DNA of 8,514 bases from Fodinibacter sp035633415 (GCA_035633415.1 DASQEZ010000181.1:1-8514), one strand, 5' to 3'; positions 1-5,526 are shown, numbered from the stretch's first letter. Made by a program: numbers and translations. Notes: a model not told the origin generated them from the sequence alone.

Positions 1-1098
1 CCGGTCCGCGAGCGCTCGATCACCGGCATCGCCGACATGGTCGAACGCGGACTGGCGGCCACGGGGTTCGAGGAGGTGGGGCTCCTCTCGCTGAGCTCGG
101 CCGACCACTCCGAGATCGCCGACGTCGCCAAGGGCCTGGCCGACCGCTACGAGGGCACCAACACGGGGCTGTCGCTGCCCTCGACGCGCGTGGACGCCTT
201 CAACATCGACCTCGCCAACGAGCTGACCCGCAACGGGCGCCGTTCCGGGCTCACCTTCGCGCCGGAGGGTGGGTCCGAGCGGATCCGCAAGGTCATCAAC
301 AAGATGGTCAGCGAGGACGACCTGATCCGCACCGTCGCCGCCGCCTACGGCGCCGGCTGGCGGCAGGTGAAGCTCTACTTCATGTGCGGCCTGCCGACCG
401 AGACCGATGAGGACGTGCTGCAGATCGCCGACCTCGCCAAGCGGGTCATCGACACCGGCCGCGAGGTCAGCGGCCGTCGCGACATCCGGTGCACCGTGTC
501 GATCGGCGGGTTCGTGCCCAAGCCGCACACCCCGTTCCAGTGGGCTGCCCAGCTCGGCGCGGAGGAGACCGACGCCCGGCTCGACAAGCTGCGCCAGGCA
601 CTGCGCTCCGACCGGCGCTACGGCTCGGCGATCGGGTTCCGCTACCACGACGGGAAGCCCGGCATCGTCGAGGGACTGCTCTCGCGCGGCGACCGCCGCG
701 TGGGCCGGGTCATCGAGGCGGTCTGGCGCGACGGCGGACGCTTCGACGGGTGGTCGGAGCACTTCTCCTACGACCGCTGGATGGCGGCCGCGGAGCGCGA
801 GCTGACCCCGCTCGGCATCGACGTGGCCTGGTACACGACGCGCGAGCGTGGGGAGTCCGAGGTGCTGGCCTGGGACCACATCGACTCCGGGCTCGACAAG
901 GAGTGGCTCTGGCAGGACTGGCTCGACGCCCTCGACGAGACCGAGGTCGAGGACTGCCGCTGGACCCCCTGCTTCGACTGCGGCGTCTGCCCCCAGATGG
1001 GCACCGAGATCGAGATCGGGCCCACCGGCAAGACCCTGCTGCCGGTGACCGTCCTCGGCGCCGGCCGCGGCGCGATGGCCGAGCACACCCACGCCTGA
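1..1098 (+). CDS. B12-binding-type radical SAM protein, TIGR03960 family (5'-truncated by window)
   Basis: The frame is open from base 1 and ends at TGA 1096-1098, giving the last 365 residues; the true start lies upstream. The first visible residues, PVRERS, fit the stretch that in this family closely follows the CxxxCxxC cluster-binding motif, so the iron-sulfur cysteines and the N-terminal B12-binding domain should lie just outside the window. Visible radical SAM core motifs, in order, are LTFAPEGGSERIRKVINK, LYFMCGLPTETDEDV and GFVPKPHTPFQW. Near the C-terminus there is a cysteine cluster C-x4-C-x2-C-x2-C (bases 955-990, around WTPCFDCGVC). The internal ATG at 37 is not the start, because conserved sequence continues upstream of it. 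TIGR03960 proteins normally pair with TIGR03936/DUF2344 proteins; here the partner is at 4727-5479, not next door. The substrate is unknown. The family call is firm; any biochemical role is inference. Confidence 0.9.
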   Translation, partial: PVRERSITGIADMVERGLAATGFEEVGLLSLSSADHSEIADVAKGLADRYEGTNTGLSLPSTRVDAFNIDLANELTRNGRRSGLTFAPEGGSERIRKVINKMVSEDDLIRTVAAAYGAGWRQVKLYFMCGLPTETDEDVLQIADLAKRVIDTGREVSGRRDIRCTVSIGGFVPKPHTPFQWAAQLGAEETDARLDKLRQALRSDRRYGSAIGFRYHDGKPGIVEGLLSRGDRRVGRVIEAVWRDGGRFDGWSEHFSYDRWMAAAERELTPLGIDVAWYTTRERGESEVLAWDHIDSGLDKEWLWQDWLDALDETEVEDCRWTPCFDCGVCPQMGTEIEIGPTGKTLLPVTVLGAGRGAMAEHTHA

Positions 1099-1121
1099 CC
1101 GAGCCGGCGGCGGCGGGTGGG

Positions 1122-1138
1122 CACGCGGCATCCGCGTG
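1122..1138 (+). terminator. GC-rich stem-loop after the radical SAM gene
   Basis: CACGCGG and CCGCGTG form a perfect 7-bp stem around a 3-nt CAT loop, 23 nt past the radical SAM stop codon. No T-run follows, so it is at best a U-less actinobacterial-type terminator or an mRNA 3'-end stabiliser. It overlaps a copy of the GGCATCC repeat found elsewhere in the window, so part of the symmetry may come from that repeat. Confidence 0.35.
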
Positions 1139-1143
1139 GGTGG

Positions 1144-1186
1144 TGTCACTCCCCGAACCCCTGATGTGGGGTTCGCGCCGGTGACA
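1144..1186 (+). promoter_or_regulatory. Nested inverted repeat just upstream of the channel gene
   Basis: An inner perfect 8-bp stem, CGAACCCC (1154-1161) with GGGGTTCG (1168-1175), has the 6-nt loop TGATGT. An outer 6-bp stem, TGTCAC (1144-1149) with GTGACA (1181-1186), encloses it across a small internal loop. The structure ends 10 nt before the GTG start at 1197 and touches the AGGA (1186-1189) that could act as ribosome-binding site. It could terminate read-through from the radical SAM gene, act as an operator, or fold in the 5' leader of the channel mRNA; the sequence does not decide among these. Confidence 0.4.
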
Positions 1187-1190
1187 GGAT
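1185..1190 (+). promoter_or_regulatory. Possible -10 element (CAGGAT) of the channel gene
   Basis: CAGGAT ends exactly 6 nt before the GTG start at 1197, the spacing expected for a leaderless actinobacterial transcript (TANNNT-like hexamer 6-8 nt ahead of the start). The first base departs from T, and no clear -35 is visible. The same bases contain AGGA, a possible Shine-Dalgarno 7 nt from the GTG, so initiation could be leadered or leaderless. Confidence 0.3.
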
Positions 1191-1196
1191 GAGGTC

Positions 1197-2246
1197 GTGG
1201 CCACGGCGAGCACGAGCAGTCCCCGCCGCACGTTGCTCCTTGGCACGGACTCGGGGCGCGACGCCATCCGCCGGATCGGCATCGCCGTGCTGGCGCTGTT
1301 CATGGTCACCGTCATCGGCACGCTCGGTTACGTCGTGCTCGGCTTCGGCCCGCTGGACGCGCTCTACCAGACCGTCACGACCGTGGCGACCGTCGGCTTC
1401 CGCGAGGTGCAGCCCCTGAGCCACGCCGGCCAGGTCTTCACGATGGTCCTCATCGTCCTCGGGGTCGGCACCGTGCTCTACAACCTCGGCGTGCTCGTCG
1501 AGGCCGTGACCGAAGGACACCTGCGCGAGTACCTCTGGAGGAGCCGCATGGACCGGGACATCTCGCACCTGCACGACCACGTGATCGTCTGCGGTCACGG
1601 CCGCGTCGGCCGCTCGGCGGTGCGCCAGCTCGTCGAGACCGGGCACCAGGTCGTCGTCGTCGACAGCGACGAGACCCGGCTGGCCGGGTTGGCCGAGCCG
1701 CACGTGCTGGGCGACGCGTCGCGCGACGACACCCTGCGCGAGGCCGGCATCGACCGTGCACGAGCGCTGATCTGCGCCCTCGGCACCGATGCCGAGACGA
1801 TGTACGCCACGCTGTCCGCCCGGGCCCTGCGGCCGGACCTGGTCATCATCAGCAGGGCGCGCACCCTGGACTCCAAGGAGAAGCTGGTCCTGGCCGGGGC
1901 CACCCGGGCGGTGAACCCGCAGCTGATCGGCGGTCGGCGGATGGCGTCGTTCGCGTTGTACGCCGACGTCGCCGAGTTCCTCGACGAGGTCATGCACGAG
2001 GACGACCTGGACTTCCGGATCGAGCAGGTGCGGCTCGGGGAGCACAGCCCGCTCGCCGGTCGCAGCGTGGGGGAGGCCGACGTGCCGGGCCTGTCCGGGT
2101 GCCAGCTGCTCGCGGTGCGGCAGCCGCGCAAGGGGGCCTTCCTGCCGAACCCGGCGCCGGACACGCGGATCGAGGCCGGGTCGACGCTCATCGTGTTCGG
2201 CAGCCCCGAGCAGGTGGGCGCGCTGCGCACGTCGGCCGCAGGCTGA
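1197..2246 (+). CDS. Potassium channel with RCK (TrkA-N/TrkA-C) gating domains, MthK-like
   Basis: This is a 349-residue inner-membrane K+ channel subunit. Residues 25-50 form TM1, 52-75 the pore loop and 78-104 TM2. An RCK_N Rossmann domain begins near residue 127, with nucleotide motif VCGHGRVG (residues 131-138) and acidic residue D156 in VVVVDSD. A TrkA-C/RCK_C domain occupies roughly 270-345. This 2TM-RCK order matches MthK-type channels, which assemble as tetramers and are gated by ligands on an octameric RCK ring. The selectivity filter reads TVGFRE (residues 65-70) instead of the canonical TVGYGD. The GTG at 1197 is chosen because it is followed directly by a short polar N-terminus and TM1, with AGGA or a leaderless-type hexamer upstream. 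An in-frame ATG at 1548 (Met118) with a strong Shine-Dalgarno could also make a free RCK domain. The thioesterase gene begins 13 nt after the stop, so co-transcription is plausible. The channel call is firm; gating ligand and ion selectivity are not visible. Confidence 0.92.
   Translation: MATASTSSPRRTLLLGTDSGRDAIRRIGIAVLALFMVTVIGTLGYVVLGFGPLDALYQTVTTVATVGFREVQPLSHAGQVFTMVLIVLGVGTVLYNLGVLVEAVTEGHLREYLWRSRMDRDISHLHDHVIVCGHGRVGRSAVRQLVETGHQVVVVDSDETRLAGLAEPHVLGDASRDDTLREAGIDRARALICALGTDAETMYATLSARALRPDLVIISRARTLDSKEKLVLAGATRAVNPQLIGGRRMASFALYADVAEFLDEVMHEDDLDFRIEQVRLGEHSPLAGRSVGEADVPGLSGCQLLAVRQPRKGAFLPNPAPDTRIEAGSTLIVFGSPEQVGALRTSAAG
1537..1550 (+). promoter_or_regulatory. Internal Shine-Dalgarno and ATG at the pore/RCK junction
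   Basis: GGAGGAG (1537-1543) is followed after CCGC by ATG 1548-1550, in the reading frame of the channel gene. This match to the 16S anti-Shine-Dalgarno is far better than that at the gene's own GTG start. The ATG encodes Met118, after TM2 and before the first RCK beta-strand, so translation from here would give a soluble RCK protein of about 232 residues. In MthK an internal start at Met107, in the same structural position, supplies the soluble RCK subunits of the gating ring. Sequence and position are seen; use of the site is inference. Confidence 0.55.
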
Positions 2247-2247
2247 G

Positions 2248-2253
2248 CACAAT
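2248..2253 (+). promoter_or_regulatory. Possible -10 element (CACAAT), leaderless type, for the thioesterase
   Basis: CACAAT lies immediately after the channel stop codon and ends 6 nt before the ATG at 2260, as expected for a leaderless transcript. No Shine-Dalgarno is visible in the 13-nt gap (spacer GGGCGC). The thioesterase may therefore have its own start site, or may be translated by coupling to the channel gene. Confidence 0.35.
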
Positions 2254-2259
2254 GGGCGC

Positions 2260-3210
2260 ATGAGCCCCGCCGACGCCTCCGCGGCCGAGATCACCCTGCG
2301 CTTCCTCGCCGCGCCCACGGATGCCGGCCAGTCCGGTTCGGTCTCGGCCGGCCGGGTGCTGGAGTGGATCGACAAGGCCGGCTACGCCGCGGCCGCCGGC
2401 TGGAGCGGAACCTACGCCGTGACGGCCTACGTGGGGAACGTGCGGTTCACCCGCCCGGTGGAGGTCGGCGAGCTCGTCGAGGTGACCGCGCGCGTGGTGC
2501 ACACCGGCCGCTCCTCGATGCACATCACCGTCGACGTGGCGTCCGGCCAGCCCCGCACCCGCGAGATGGCCCCGGCGACCCGGTGCCTCATCATCTTCGT
2601 CGCGGTGGACGAGCAGGGGCGCTCGACGCCGGTGCCGCCCTTGGTGCCGCGCACCCAGGGCCAGGAGCTCGAGGAGCGCTGGGCGGCCCGACGTGCCGAC
2701 CTGCGTGCCCAGGTCGAGACCGCGATGGCCGCGCAGGCCTACACCGACGCCGGCACCGCACCGCGCGTCGTCATGCGCTTCCTCGCCGCCCCGACCGACG
2801 TCAACTGGGGCGGCAAGGTGCACGGCGGCATCGTCATGCGGTGGATCGACGAGGCCGCGCACGTGCTCGCGACCCGGTGGACCGGCAGCGCCCAGAACGT
2901 CGCGATCTTCACCGGCGGGGTGCGCTTCTACCGGCCGCTGCGGATCGGGCACGTCGTCGAGGTGGAGGCGCGGCTGCTGCACACCGGGCGCACCTCGATG
3001 CACGTCGGGGTGCACGTGCGCTCGGGCGACCCCTCCGACGGTGCCGCCGGCATGGAGCTCACGACGTACTGCCGCACCATCTTCGTGGCGATCGACGAGG
3101 AGCGCCGGGCGGTGCCCTGCCCCACGTGGGTGCCGGCCAACGACGAGGACCGGGCCCTGGACGCCCACGCCGTCGAGCTCGTGCGCATCCGCGACCAGTT
3201 CGGCGACTGA
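2260..3210 (+). CDS. Acyl-CoA thioesterase with tandem hotdog domains
   Basis: This 316-residue cytosolic enzyme is predicted to hydrolyse acyl-CoA to free acid and CoA. It holds two clearly homologous hotdog repeats, at about residues 11-130 and 168-292, joined by a charged helical linker. Both repeats carry RFLAAPTD (14-21 and 173-180), a WID helix motif (36-38 and 195-197), VRF.RP (61-66 and 221-226) and HTGR.SMH (81-88 and 241-248). The second repeat keeps the catalytic signature NWGGKVHGG (182-190) and WIDEAA with D197. The first has lost the asparagine (AGQSGSVSAG) but keeps D37. This resembles the YciA/ACOT7 group, in which the active site is built from Asn of one hotdog and Asp of the other. 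The ATG at 2260 directly precedes the first repeat. The gene follows the channel by 13 nt and converges on the aminotransferase with only 12 nt between stop codons. Chain-length preference cannot be read from the sequence. Confidence 0.88.
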   Translation: MSPADASAAEITLRFLAAPTDAGQSGSVSAGRVLEWIDKAGYAAAAGWSGTYAVTAYVGNVRFTRPVEVGELVEVTARVVHTGRSSMHITVDVASGQPRTREMAPATRCLIIFVAVDEQGRSTPVPPLVPRTQGQELEERWAARRADLRAQVETAMAAQAYTDAGTAPRVVMRFLAAPTDVNWGGKVHGGIVMRWIDEAAHVLATRWTGSAQNVAIFTGGVRFYRPLRIGHVVEVEARLLHTGRTSMHVGVHVRSGDPSDGAAGMELTTYCRTIFVAIDEERRAVPCPTWVPANDEDRALDAHAVELVRIRDQFGD

Positions 3211-3226
3211 CCGCGGGAGGGGTCAG
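3207..3226. terminator. Short dyad spanning both convergent stop codons
   Basis: CTGACC (3207-3212) and GGTCAG (3221-3226) form a 6-bp inverted repeat with an 8-nt loop, and each arm contains one of the two convergent TGA stop codons. It could act as a compact bidirectional terminator. The stem is short and has no T-run on either strand, so confidence is low. Confidence 0.3.
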
Positions 3227-4590
3227 GCGTAGAGCGCTCCCACGACCTCACGGAACGTCGCGGTGTGGCGGTCGACGTCGGCGCGGGTGGTGTCGGGGCA
3301 CATCAGCGCCATGTTGTGGAACGGCGTCATCAGGATGCCGCGGTTGCACATCGCCAGGTGCATGTAGGCGTCGATCTCGTCGTCGTGCGCGACCGCCGAC
3401 TCCTCGCCGGTGCGCGGCGCGGGCCGGGTGAACCGGTACTCGGCGCGGGCGCCCAGCTGCTGGATCGACCACGGCACGTCGAGGTCGTCGAGGGTGGCCT
3501 GCACGCCGGCCGTGAACGCCGTCGCGAGCTCGGTCATGTGGGCGAACGCCTCGGGCGTGAGGACCTCGCCCAGGGTCGCCTTCATCGCCGCCGTCGACAG
3601 CGCATTGCCGGCGAGGGTGCCACCGACGCCGCCGACGTCGACGATGTCGGCGTCACCGGCATCGGTGTGGCGGGTGATCGCCGCGGCGACCTCGTCGCTG
3701 ATGCCGTAGGCGCCCGACGGGATGCCGCCGCCGATCGACTTGCCGATGACGAAGATGTCGGGCTCCAGGCCCCACGCCGTCGTCGCACCGCCCCAGCCGG
3801 CCGAGAAGGTGTGCGTCTCGTCGATCATCAGCAGCGCGCCGTGCCGGGTGGCCAGCTCGCGCAGGCCCTCCAGGAAGCCCGGCTCGGGCAGCACGATGCC
3901 GATGTTGGTCAGGGCCGGCTCGGTGAGGATCGCGGCGACGTCGCCGTGGGCCAGCTCGCGCTCGACCGAGGCCAGGTCGTTCCACGTCGCGGCCCGGGTG
4001 GTGAGGTCCAGCGGCACCGGGGGGGCGACGTTGCCCGGGCGCGACTGCGCCTTGCCGTCGGGGCCGGGGATCGCGAAGGTCTCGTCCACCGAGCCGTGGT
4101 AGCAGTAGCCGAAGACCAGGATCTTCGGCTTGCCGGTGGCCAGCCGGGCCAGGCGCACGGCCCAGCGGTTGGCGTCGGTGGCCGACAGCGTGAAGCTCCA
4201 CAGCGGCATCCCGAAGCGGCGGGTCAGCTCGGCGCCCACCTCCTGGGCGTCCTCGCTGGGCAGCATCGTCGTGATGCCGCCCAGGTCGCCCATCCGCCGG
4301 GCGACGGCCTCGACGGTGGCGCGGGGGGAGTGCCCGGCCATCGCCCCGGTGTCGCCGAGGGCGAAGTCGACGTAGGTGTGGCCGTCGACGTCGGAGATCC
4401 GGTTGCCCCGGGCGTGGTCGAGGTAGAGCGGGAACCCGCCGGTCCACTTGTTCATCCAGGTCATCGGCACCCGACCGAACAGGTTGCTGCCCTGCTCGAA
4501 GAGCTCGCGGCTGCGCGGGTGGTCCCGGGTGTAGGTGGCCTGCTCCTGGGCGACGAGGGCGGTGAGACGGGAACGGTCGATGTCCGGCAT
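3223..4590 (-). CDS. Class-III PLP-dependent aminotransferase (aspartate aminotransferase superfamily, HemL-like)
   Basis: This is a 455-residue cytosolic PLP enzyme of fold type I, a typical length for class III. Expected residues are present: phosphate-binding loop SATDAN at 136-141 (usually SGTEAN); cofactor-stacking YCYHG at 162-166; E224 in LTEPALTN; pyridine-nitrogen aspartate D257 in LLMIDETHT; Schiff-base lysine K284 in VIGKSIGGGIPSG; and GGTLAGN at 323-329, whose threonine normally contacts PLP phosphate from the partner subunit. The N-terminal half carries the usual class-III feature of a DVDG turn before YVDFALGD. The best broad match is to aspartate-aminotransferase-family or glutamate-1-semialdehyde-aminomutase-like enzymes, but a true hemL would sit with porphyrin genes, which are absent here. 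The amino donor and acceptor are not identifiable. The ATG at 4590 is supported by TAGCGT ending 6 nt upstream, suggesting leaderless expression, and a 30-bp dyad covers that promoter. The gene is divergent from DUF2344 and convergent with the thioesterase, so it is transcribed alone. Confidence 0.9.
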   Translation of the reverse strand: MPDIDRSRLTALVAQEQATYTRDHPRSRELFEQGSNLFGRVPMTWMNKWTGGFPLYLDHARGNRISDVDGHTYVDFALGDTGAMAGHSPRATVEAVARRMGDLGGITTMLPSEDAQEVGAELTRRFGMPLWSFTLSATDANRWAVRLARLATGKPKILVFGYCYHGSVDETFAIPGPDGKAQSRPGNVAPPVPLDLTTRAATWNDLASVERELAHGDVAAILTEPALTNIGIVLPEPGFLEGLRELATRHGALLMIDETHTFSAGWGGATTAWGLEPDIFVIGKSIGGGIPSGAYGISDEVAAAITRHTDAGDADIVDVGGVGGTLAGNALSTAAMKATLGEVLTPEAFAHMTELATAFTAGVQATLDDLDVPWSIQQLGARAEYRFTRPAPRTGEESAVAHDDEIDAYMHLAMCNRGILMTPFHNMALMCPDTTRADVDRHTATFREVVGALYA

Positions 4591-4592
4591 GA

Positions 4593-4622
4593 GCGCACGC
4601 TATCGCCACCGATGCCGTGCGC
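4593..4622. promoter_or_regulatory. Candidate operator: 13-4-13 imperfect dyad at the aminotransferase promoter
   Basis: The left arm GCGCACGCTATCG (4593-4605) and right arm CGATGCCGTGCGC (4610-4622) are complementary at 11 of 13 positions, around the 4-nt spacer CCAC. The dyad begins 2 bp upstream of the aminotransferase start codon and covers its presumed -10 hexamer. That position suits a repressor site. No regulator gene is in the window. An RNA hairpin is less likely if the transcript is leaderless. Confidence 0.45.
4597..4602 (-). promoter_or_regulatory. Probable -10 element (TAGCGT) of the aminotransferase gene
   Basis: Read on the minus strand, TAGCGT is followed by GCGCTC and then the ATG, a 6-nt spacing typical of actinobacterial leaderless transcripts. 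No Shine-Dalgarno precedes the ATG, which agrees with this. The -35 region is not recognisable. Confidence 0.5.
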
Positions 4623-4692
4623 GACAGCCCGGCTCAGCCATCGGATCAGTGCGTCCGGGCCGCCGAGGCCGTCGGGATCCGTAGCGATGTCG

Positions 4693-4706
4693 GGGCACGG
4701 CATCCG
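4693..4706 (+). repeat. 14-bp direct repeat, copy 1 (GGGCACGGCATCCG)
   Basis: The same 14-mer recurs exactly at 6509-6522 inside rne. A third copy with a 2-nt insertion (GGGCACG-CG-GCATCCG) lies at 1119-1134 in the gap before the channel gene. Its GGCATCC core occurs at further sites on both strands. The function is unknown. Confidence 0.5.
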
Positions 4707-4712
4707 CGCGCC

Positions 4713-4718
4713 TAGGCT
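4713..4718 (+). promoter_or_regulatory. Probable -10 element (TAGGCT) of the DUF2344 gene
   Basis: TAGGCT matches the actinobacterial TANNNT consensus and ends 8 nt before the ATG at 4727 (spacer GGTGCGTC), placing the transcript start at or next to the start codon. There is no Shine-Dalgarno. This gives the DUF2344 gene, and possibly rne, a promoter separate from the distant radical SAM gene. The rest of the 136-bp divergent region (4591-4726) holds the dyad, one copy of a 14-bp repeat, and nothing else recognised. Confidence 0.5.
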
Positions 4719-4726
4719 GGTGCGTC

Positions 4727-5479
4727 ATGGCCCAGCGCACCCCCGACGGACCCCCGCCCGCACCCGCGGTCCAGAAGCTCCGGATCCGGTACGCGAAGCG
4801 GGGCCGGCTGCGCTTCTCCTCCACCCGCGACTTCGCCCGGGCCCTGGAGAGGGCGCTGCGGCGGGCCGACGTGCCGATGGCCTTCTCCGCCGGCTTCCAC
4901 CCGCACCCGCTGATCTCCTACGCCAACGCCGCACCCACCGGCACGGCCAGCGAGGCGGAGTACTTCGAGATCCGGGTCACCGAGCGGGTCGACCCCCAGG
5001 CCGTGCGGGCCGCCCTCGACGAGGCGCTGCCCGAGGGGCTCGACGTCGTCGAGGTCGTGCAGGCCGGGCCGGGGTCCCTCGCCGAGCGGCTCGAGGGCAG
5101 CGAGTGGCAGATCGTGGTCCGGGGCGCCGACCCCGCCGCCGTCGAGGATGCCGTCGCGCGCTACCTCGCGTGCGACGTCGCCGAGGCGACCCGCACCTTC
5201 AAGACCGGCCCGCGCACCTTCGACACGCGCGGGGCGGTGCTGGCCATGGCGGTGACCGGGGTCGACGACGAGGGGTGTGCGATACTTCGGGTGGTCGCTC
5301 GGCACTCCACACCGTCCGTGCGCCCCGACGACATCCTGACCGCACTGCGCGCAGTGACCGGGTTCTCGCCACCGGTCCCACCCCTGGTGACCCGGCTGGC
5401 CCAAGGACCTCTGCTCGACGCAACTGCTGGGGTGGCCGACCCGTTGGCCGCCGACAAGGACGCCGCCGGCTCCGGATAG
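4727..5479 (+). CDS. TIGR03936 / DUF2344 radical SAM-linked protein
   Basis: This 250-residue protein belongs to the family that partners TIGR03960 radical SAM proteins. After a proline-rich start (residues 8-14) come the conserved blocks: RYAKRGRLRF (21-30), FSAGFHPHPLISYANAAPTG (53-72), ASEAEYFEI (74-82), KTGPRTFDTR (159-168) and RHSTPSVRPDDIL (192-204). H58 and H60 in GFHPHP and the basic N-terminal block are the most striking polar features. There are no membrane segments. The C-terminal tail (about 231-250) is Ala/Asp/Gly-rich and looks disordered. The ATG at 4727 is chosen because it lies 8 nt past TAGGCT and just before the conserved blocks. The biochemical function is not established; the usual link to RNase E and ribosomal-protein genes suggests RNA or ribosome maturation, which is inference. 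Its usual upstream partner is more than 3.6 kb away here. Confidence 0.92.
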   Translation: MAQRTPDGPPPAPAVQKLRIRYAKRGRLRFSSTRDFARALERALRRADVPMAFSAGFHPHPLISYANAAPTGTASEAEYFEIRVTERVDPQAVRAALDEALPEGLDVVEVVQAGPGSLAERLEGSEWQIVVRGADPAAVEDAVARYLACDVAEATRTFKTGPRTFDTRGAVLAMAVTGVDDEGCAILRVVARHSTPSVRPDDILTALRAVTGFSPPVPPLVTRLAQGPLLDATAGVADPLAADKDAAGSG

Positions 5480-5526
5480 GTGCCGCGCCGCCCGCGCGAG
5501 CCGCTCCGGGGCAGTAGTCGACTTCC

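Noticed and set aside
37..1098. ATG at 37 as the true start of the radical SAM gene
   Set aside because: The frame stays open to base 1 and the upstream residues PVRERS match conserved sequence of the family, so the gene is truncated by the window.
1099..1196. A cobalamin or potassium-responsive riboswitch in the gap before the channel
   Set aside because: The gap is only 98 nt and contains no recognisable B12-box or ydaO-type conserved core; only simple stem-loops are visible.
1189..1419. ATG at 1189 as a start near the channel gene
   Set aside because: It lies in a different frame from the channel, and the 76-codon product is an Arg/Ser-rich shadow.
1146..3168. Long minus-strand frames opposite the channel and thioesterase genes
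   Set aside because: Both + strand genes have complete conserved domains; the antisense products are rich in Arg/His/Gly with no motif.
3223..4590. Assignment of the aminotransferase as hemL (glutamate-1-semialdehyde aminomutase)
   Set aside because: Class-III catalytic residues are shared by many activities, the phosphate loop differs (SATDAN), and no porphyrin genes are nearby, so a specific name is not justified.
3265..5517. A 750-codon open frame on the + strand through the aminotransferase and DUF2344 genes
   Set aside because: It is an antisense shadow of the minus-strand aminotransferase continuing out of frame into DUF2344. Its product is Gly/Arg/Ala-rich with no family motifs, while both real frames carry full conserved motifs.
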